NCBI GenBank assembly: GCA_028293725.1
Contig: JAQGOE010000367.1
Span: forward strand, 1-29,986
Source: Gammaproteobacteria bacterium
Lineage (GTDB): Bacteria > Pseudomonadota > Gammaproteobacteria > Steroidobacterales > Steroidobacteraceae
Length of the DNA stretch: 29,986 nt
Reading direction: 5' to 3'
Positions 25,574-29,986 of the stretch are shown one piece after another (positions within the stretch are counted from its first letter, which is position 1; each line of letters begins with the position of its first letter). The translations under genes and the position numbers were made by a program. The notes below the pieces were generated by a model that ran no database searches, had not been told where the DNA came from, and saw nothing but the letters and a program-made list of their open reading frames with translations.

Positions 25574-25600
25574 CTTCCTTTCATGAAGCTGACAAGGAAG
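25574..25600 (+). repeat. Inverted repeat after the hybrid kinase gene
   Basis: CTTCCTT (25574-25580) and AAGGAAG (25594-25600) form a perfect 7-bp stem with a 13-nt loop, 8 bp after the stop codon. No T-tract follows, so it is at best a weak or Rho-assisted terminator; chance is also possible. Confidence 0.25.
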
Positions 25601-25703
25601 AGATGGCGGTCTGCCGGGCCGGAAGAGGGGCTGAGTCACGCGGCACGTTTTATGCAGACTGGACGGGAAGCTTGGCAAAAAGAACCGCTACCCCGTCATC
25701 GAC

Positions 25704-27848
25704 ATGCCCGAGACAGCTCACGGACCGCTGCCCGCTCTGACGAAGGGTGAGGCGTTGCGCGCGGGCGCCCTATCTGCGGGGCCGCAAACGCAGGGTCGGC
25801 GCAAGTTCCTCATCGCCGCGATGCTCATCCTGGCGTGCGCGGTGATCGCGATCGTAGTTCCCGGGATCCGCTGGCGGTTGCAGATCGTCTACTTGGATTT
25901 ACTGGGCCGGATACCGGACCTGGAGGTCAGAGAGCTCCCGTCGCTACTGCTACCGGGCTCGGGGCAACCGAAGATCGCGCGACTCGTGGTAACTCATAAC
26001 CCCTACGCGGTCGTTCACGTTCCCAGCTACGCGTCGGCGAACATCGAAGCCGGTGCGACAATCTTTCGAGAGCAATGCGCCGCCTGTCATTCGCCGGATG
26101 GCAGTGGCAGCCCCGGTGCACCGGCGCTGTTTGGACGTGAATTTCGTCATGGAGACACCGAATGGGCGGTGTATCGGACGATTCGCGATGGTGTGCCGAA
26201 CACCGGGATGGCGCCGCATCCGTTGGGTCACCGCCGGCTGTGGCTGCTGGTGGCCTACATCCGCTCCCTCGGAGTGCCGGCCGACAGCGTCGCCGTCGCC
26301 GCCGAAGAGAGTTCCCGGATGCAACAGATTCAGGTCTCTTATGACGAGTTGGCCGCGGTGGAGCAGCCCGGAAACGACTGGCTCACGTACTCTGGTGCGT
26401 ATGGCTCGAATCGCCACAGCTCATTGGCACAGGTCGACTCGCGCAATGTCGGTACGCTCAGCATGCGCTGGATGCACCAACTCGTCGGGGGCCACGACAA
26501 AATAGAAAGCAGTCCTATAGTTCGCGACGGCGTCATGTACTTCACGGTGCCTCCCGGTCGCGTGCTGGCAGTCGATGCCGCGACGGGGCACCAGATCTGG
26601 GCGCACGATCACCCGTATGAGTTCCTGGGAGGTGGTGAAGGACCCCTGGGACAGAATCGAGGTGTTGCGTTGCTCGGCGACCGGCTGTTCGTCGGTACCT
26701 GGGATTCGAACCTCACGGCGCTGTCGGCCGCCACGGGCAAAGTGCTGTGGGAAGTGAAGGTTGGTGAGTATCCCGGCACCTATATCAGTGGCGCGCCGCT
26801 GGTATTCCGGGACGTCGTCGTTACGGGAGTTGGCAGTCCTCCGGGGTTCGGCCGCGGTTTCATCGTTGCTTATGATGTCAACACCGGTAAGGAGCGCTGG
26901 CGTTTCACGACGATCCCTGGTCCGGGTGCCGCGGGTAACGAGACGTGGGCGGGGGATTCGTGGGGCAAGGGAGGGGCGGGGACCTGGCTGACCGGCTCCT
27001 ATGATCCGCAGTCGGACGTGCTTTATTGGGGAGTGGGCAATCCGCGTCCGGACTTCGACGCCAGCACCCGGCGTGGCGACAATCTCTATTCCGATTCCGT
27101 GGTGGCGTTACGCGGTGCCACCGGGGAACTGTTATGGCACTTTCAGTTTACGCCCGGGGACACGCACGACTGGGATTCGAATCAGACGCCGCTGATCGCC
27201 GATCGCAACACGGCGCAAGGGTTGCAGAGGCGGCTGCTCTGGGCCAACCGCAACGGTTTCTACTATGTGTTGGATCGGAACAGCGGGGCTTTTCAGCTGG
27301 GCGTGCCGTTCGCAAAACAGAATTGGACCGAGGGTCTCGATGACAAAGGGCGGCCCATGGCGCTCTCCGGCAGCCACGCCAGCGTGAAGGGTGTGTCAGT
27401 TTATCCCGGCGCGAAAGGCGCCACGAACTGGTGGTCGCCGAGTTATGACCGTGACCTCGATCTCGTGTTTATTCCGGTGCTCGAGGAGGGAATGATTTTC
27501 TTTCCGTCGGCGCAGACGCTGCCGAGCACCGGGGGGCGCTCTTTCTATACGGCGATACGGGCGCTCGACGCGTCGACCGGGAAACTCGTCTGGGAGCGGC
27601 GTCAGGAGACGCGCTCGGACGATGACAACACCTCCGGGCTTCTGAGTACCAGGGGCGGGGTGGTTTTCGGCGCCGATCACGGGTCGTTTTTCGCGCTCGA
27701 CTCGCGTACCGGCAAGCCCCTGTGGTCTGTAGAGACCGGGGGAGTGATTTACGCAGCGCCCGTGACCTATACGGTTAGCGGCGAGCAGTTTGTCTCAATC
27801 ATCAGCGGGCGCAACCTCATGACGTTTGCGCTTCCAAAGGCACCTTAG
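25704..27848 (+). CDS. Membrane-anchored PQQ-dependent dehydrogenase with N-terminal cytochrome c domain
   Basis: The 714-residue protein has a membrane anchor at about residues 34-53 and then a periplasmic cytochrome c domain, with haem motif CAACH (C125, C128, H129) and a likely distal ligand M169 in NTGMAPH. From about residue 225 to the end lies a quinoprotein beta-propeller: NDWLTYSGAYGSNRHSSL, DAATGHQIW, WAGDSWGKGGAGTWLTGSYD and HDWDSN (488-493), where the aspartates include the expected catalytic base. Such enzymes oxidise alcohols or related substrates and pass electrons to haem. No vicinal Cys-Cys pair of the methanol dehydrogenase type is visible. The haem domain is N-terminal, whereas quinohaemoprotein alcohol dehydrogenases usually carry it at the C terminus. 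The ATG 25704 start has no clear Shine-Dalgarno. Substrate is unknown. Confidence 0.9.
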   Translation: MPETAHGPLPALTKGEALRAGALSAGPQTQGRRKFLIAAMLILACAVIAIVVPGIRWRLQIVYLDLLGRIPDLEVRELPSLLLPGSGQPKIARLVVTHNPYAVVHVPSYASANIEAGATIFREQCAACHSPDGSGSPGAPALFGREFRHGDTEWAVYRTIRDGVPNTGMAPHPLGHRRLWLLVAYIRSLGVPADSVAVAAEESSRMQQIQVSYDELAAVEQPGNDWLTYSGAYGSNRHSSLAQVDSRNVGTLSMRWMHQLVGGHDKIESSPIVRDGVMYFTVPPGRVLAVDAATGHQIWAHDHPYEFLGGGEGPLGQNRGVALLGDRLFVGTWDSNLTALSAATGKVLWEVKVGEYPGTYISGAPLVFRDVVVTGVGSPPGFGRGFIVAYDVNTGKERWRFTTIPGPGAAGNETWAGDSWGKGGAGTWLTGSYDPQSDVLYWGVGNPRPDFDASTRRGDNLYSDSVVALRGATGELLWHFQFTPGDTHDWDSNQTPLIADRNTAQGLQRRLLWANRNGFYYVLDRNSGAFQLGVPFAKQNWTEGLDDKGRPMALSGSHASVKGVSVYPGAKGATNWWSPSYDRDLDLVFIPVLEEGMIFFPSAQTLPSTGGRSFYTAIRALDASTGKLVWERRQETRSDDDNTSGLLSTRGGVVFGADHGSFFALDSRTGKPLWSVETGGVIYAAPVTYTVSGEQFVSIISGRNLMTFALPKAP

Positions 27849-27935
27849 TGGCCGAAATCGAAGCGACAATGTCCCGCGGAGCGAGCACGAGAGCCGCTAA
27901 CGTGGACCCTTCGGCTTTAGTTGGTGGAGGATGTA

Positions 27936-28601
27936 ATGAGACTGATGACATTGGCAATGTTGCTTGCGACTACCTGCGCCGCAGCCGCCCCAGAAGAAAA
28001 GCACCTGACACTTCCTCGATCCGGGCCCGTGCGAGTGGCGGTCGTCGTCTCGGACGGGACGACATTGATCGACATAGCGGGGCCCATGCAGGTATTCGAC
28101 CAGATCCAGGCCCCGCCGGGGTCGACCGAGTTTCAGACCTTTACCGTGTCTGAGACGCGTAAACCCATCAAGGCCGGTACGCTGACTATTGTTCCCGACT
28201 ATACCTTCGCTGACGTGCCGGAGGCCGACATCGTGATCGAGGGAGCGCAGTCGGGCAAGTCGCCACCGTATCTCGACTATTTGCGACGGATGGCGAGTCG
28301 CGGGCGCCTCATGCTATCCGTGTGTACGGGGGTATCGAAATTCGCTCAGGCCGGAATCCTCGACGGACTTCAGGCGACGACCCACCACAACTTTATCGAA
28401 AGTTTTGGTAGTCGCTATCCTAAGGTTCATTTTTCCCCTGACGAGGTTTGGATCCATAGCGCGCCGACGATCTACACGGCCGGTGGCGAGACGTCCGGTA
28501 TTGAGCTGGCGTTGCACATCGTGGAGCTCTATTTTGATCATGATGTCGCCGTCAAGACAGCGCGGGAAATGGAATATCGTGGGCCCAATTGGCAGAGCTG
28601 A
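27936..28601 (+). CDS. Exported DJ-1/PfpI-family protein
   Basis: The 221-residue protein has a signal peptide (about residues 1-18, ATTCAAAA) followed by a class I glutamine amidotransferase-like DJ-1/PfpI domain. The nucleophile-elbow cysteine is C130 in LSVCTGVSKFAQAG, and H150 in ATTHHNF is a candidate partner. The layout resembles isonitrile hydratase and the ligand domains of GlxA regulators more than the PfpI protease. The start is ATG 27936 with GGAGG at 27926-27930, 5 nt upstream. The next gene encodes a regulator with a related domain, so the pair may share a ligand or one may have arisen from the other by duplication. Enzymatic activity is not established. Confidence 0.87.
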   Translation: MRLMTLAMLLATTCAAAAPEEKHLTLPRSGPVRVAVVVSDGTTLIDIAGPMQVFDQIQAPPGSTEFQTFTVSETRKPIKAGTLTIVPDYTFADVPEADIVIEGAQSGKSPPYLDYLRRMASRGRLMLSVCTGVSKFAQAGILDGLQATTHHNFIESFGSRYPKVHFSPDEVWIHSAPTIYTAGGETSGIELALHIVELYFDHDVAVKTAREMEYRGPNWQS

Positions 28602-28672
28602 CAGGACCTGGACGCGACATCAGTTGACCCGTGACCCTGGTGCCAGGCGGGCCGGTGGCCGAAAATGACGCT

Positions 28673-29695
28673 ATGGCCAAAAACGCGCTCTCTCACTCCG
28701 AACGCCAACGCTCACGCCCCCACCGTGTGGCTATGCTTGTGTACCCGAATGTGCAGATTCTCGATGTCACCGGACCGCTCGAAGTTTTCGCACGTACGGC
28801 GCGATGGTTACAAGAGCACGGTCGCGTGCGCCAGTCGGCCTATGAAATTAGCCTAATTGCGCCTACCGCTGGTTTGGTGGTGTCCTCAGGTGGGTTGGCG
28901 CTGAATGTTGAGTCGAGTTACCGGCAGGCCCGGTCCGCCGATACACTTCTGATAAGTGGCGGTCTCGGCTACGTCAACGTCATGAAGGATGAGGCGCTGC
29001 TCGATTGGATTCGCGGGCAGGCGCGGCGGGTCGATCGGATCGGCTCCATCTGCACGGGGGCGATGCTGCTTGCCGCGGCTGGACTCCTGGATGGCAAGCG
29101 CGCTACCACGCACTGGGCCTACTGCTCTCGGCTAGCCGCCCTCGCGCCGCGGGCACAAATTGAGCCCGATGCGCTGTATGTCCGCACGGGGCACCTCTAT
29201 ACTTCGGCGGGAGTCACAGCGGGAATGGATATGGCCTTGGCCATGGTCGAGGAAGACTGGGGCAAGTCTGTATCGCTGGCTGTTGCCCAAGAATTGGTGA
29301 TGTACCTTCGCCGGCCCGGTGGGCAATCACAGTTCAGTCGACACCTTCAGGCCGAAGCTCGAGAAGATCGCTTTGGGCGGCTCCAGCTGTGGATGCTTGA
29401 ACACATCGACAAAAATCTCTCCGTCGATCAACTCGCGGCTCACGCCAATCTCAGTGTCCGACACTTCGCGCGCGAATTCACCGCACACTCGGGCGTGGCA
29501 CCCGCGGCCTTCGTCATGCGAATCCGCGTGGAGGAAGCGCGTCGATTGATCGAAGCTGGCACCGTCCAATTGAAAGGTGTCGCCCGTCGGTGTGGCTTCC
29601 GGGACGAACAAGGATTGCGCCGAGCCTTTCTCCGGTTGCTCGGAGTCACGCCGCACGACTATCGTTTGCGATTCACGCGCGAGTCCATACATTAG
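28673..29695 (+). CDS. GlxA-type AraC-family transcriptional regulator
   Basis: The 340-residue protein combines an N-terminal DJ-1/PfpI-like domain (about residues 17-190; elbow cysteine C127 in SICTGAMLLAAAG, H147 in ATTHWAY) with a C-terminal AraC double helix-turn-helix (about 240-338). The DNA-binding part shows LSVDQLAAHANLSVRHFARE and the second-helix block VARRCGFRDEQGLRRAF ending GVTPHDYR. The start is uncertain: ATG 28673 lies before the conserved HRVAMLVYPN block, and the frame is open back to GTG 28631. The neighbouring gene 71 bp upstream encodes an exported protein with the same ligand-domain fold, a likely regulatory target. The effector is unknown. Confidence 0.9.
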   Translation: MAKNALSHSERQRSRPHRVAMLVYPNVQILDVTGPLEVFARTARWLQEHGRVRQSAYEISLIAPTAGLVVSSGGLALNVESSYRQARSADTLLISGGLGYVNVMKDEALLDWIRGQARRVDRIGSICTGAMLLAAAGLLDGKRATTHWAYCSRLAALAPRAQIEPDALYVRTGHLYTSAGVTAGMDMALAMVEEDWGKSVSLAVAQELVMYLRRPGGQSQFSRHLQAEAREDRFGRLQLWMLEHIDKNLSVDQLAAHANLSVRHFAREFTAHSGVAPAAFVMRIRVEEARRLIEAGTVQLKGVARRCGFRDEQGLRRAFLRLLGVTPHDYRLRFTRESIH

Positions 29696-29760
29696 TCGCT
29701 TGATGCGGGCCCCGCTCCAGCGACAAAAGTCACATGTAGAGTCGGCGGTGGCGTCATCTG

Positions 29761-29986
29761 TCACTGAATTCTTGTGAACCTCATGACCCAATTCGTTTCC
29801 CAAGTGACGCCAGCGTCCGACGAATAGGCTTGCTCCCATTGACACGATGTCGGCGTAACGTGCGACCAGACAAAGCGCACACGAATGGGTTTTCCGTTCA
29901 GAGTGTCCTCCGCGTAAAACGTTCCGACGCCGTCGTGAAAGACTCCTCGCACCGGTGGGTCGAGCGGTCCTTTGGGGGAGCGGCTG
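29761..29986 (-). CDS. Conserved hypothetical protein, C-terminal part only (5' end beyond window)
   Basis: The minus-strand frame is open from the window edge to the TGA at 29761-29763, about 74 codons. The readable C-terminal part contains KGPLDPPVRGVFHDGVG, GKPIRVRFVW and a Trp-rich stretch with WEQAYSSDAGVTWETNW. This looks like a compact beta-barrel end seen in uncharacterised bacterial proteins, possibly DUF1579-like. I do not assign a function. It is convergent with the GlxA-type regulator, leaving a 65-bp gap with no convincing terminator. Confidence 0.65.
   Translation of the reverse strand, partial: SRSPKGPLDPPVRGVFHDGVGTFYAEDTLNGKPIRVRFVWSHVTPTSCQWEQAYSSDAGVTWETNWVMRFTRIQ

Noticed and set aside
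27848..28153. 101-codon frame starting with GTG at the PQQ dehydrogenase stop (TAGTG overlap)
   Set aside because: The overlap looks like coupling, but most of it lies out of frame inside the DJ-1/PfpI gene, with Arg-rich, low-complexity translation and no recognisable domain.

Overview
The window is about 30 kb of GC-rich, densely coded chromosomal DNA. It is almost all on the + strand, with many 4-bp gene overlaps and many GTG/TTG starts. The DXS protein matches the gammaproteobacterial type closely along its whole length. A single squalene synthase feeding a squalene-hopene cyclase, together with HpnA/G/H, recalls hopanoid-producing Gammaproteobacteria. I infer a gammaproteobacterium, possibly a Nevskiales/Steroidobacterales-like lineage, but the lineage call is weak. 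I see no tRNA, rRNA, CRISPR array, insertion sequence or phage gene.

Layout: (1) 1-3158: the 3' part of a GH9 glycoside hydrolase, then a Rieske-type oxygenase. (2) 3286-13035: an isoprenoid/hopanoid block of idi, hpnH, ispA, dxs (opposite strand), squalene synthase, shc, hpnG and hpnA. (3) 13103-21607: a phosphonolipid-like block of CDP-alcohol phosphatidyltransferase, 2OG-Fe(II) oxygenase, HpnL-like membrane protein, a stand-alone nucleotidyltransferase, a PEP mutase fused to a PntC-type cytidylyltransferase, phosphonopyruvate decarboxylase, 2-aminoethylphosphonate (AEP) transaminase and an outer-membrane beta-barrel protein. A Nu-class-like GST and an exported M20 peptidase follow with tight coupling. 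(4) 23974-29695: a membrane hybrid kinase-like protein lacking its ATPase domain, a membrane-anchored cytochrome c/PQQ dehydrogenase, an exported DJ-1/PfpI protein and a GlxA-type AraC regulator. (5) 29761-end: the 3' part of a minus-strand hypothetical gene.

How the genes could work together: dxs, idi and ispA supply isoprenoid precursors and farnesyl diphosphate. Squalene synthase and SHC make the hopane skeleton. HpnH and HpnG make adenosylhopane and then remove the adenine to give a ribosyl-type side chain. The adjoining block makes AEP from PEP in three steps, activates it as CMP-AEP and carries an enzyme class that moves such head groups onto lipid hydroxyls. HpnL and a beta-barrel protein may handle transport. 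The best idea in this window is that the two blocks form one system making an AEP-bearing membrane lipid, perhaps an AEP-capped bacteriohopanepolyol. Each half is supported by motifs; the link between them rests on gene neighbourhood only.

No gene-free stretch exceeds 300 bases. The longest gaps are 3159-3385 (a candidate promoter), 7958-8154 (divergent dxs/squalene synthase region, no clear motif), 23740-23973 (nothing recognised), 25567-25703 (a weak inverted repeat) and 1937-2060 (AT-rich, weak signals).
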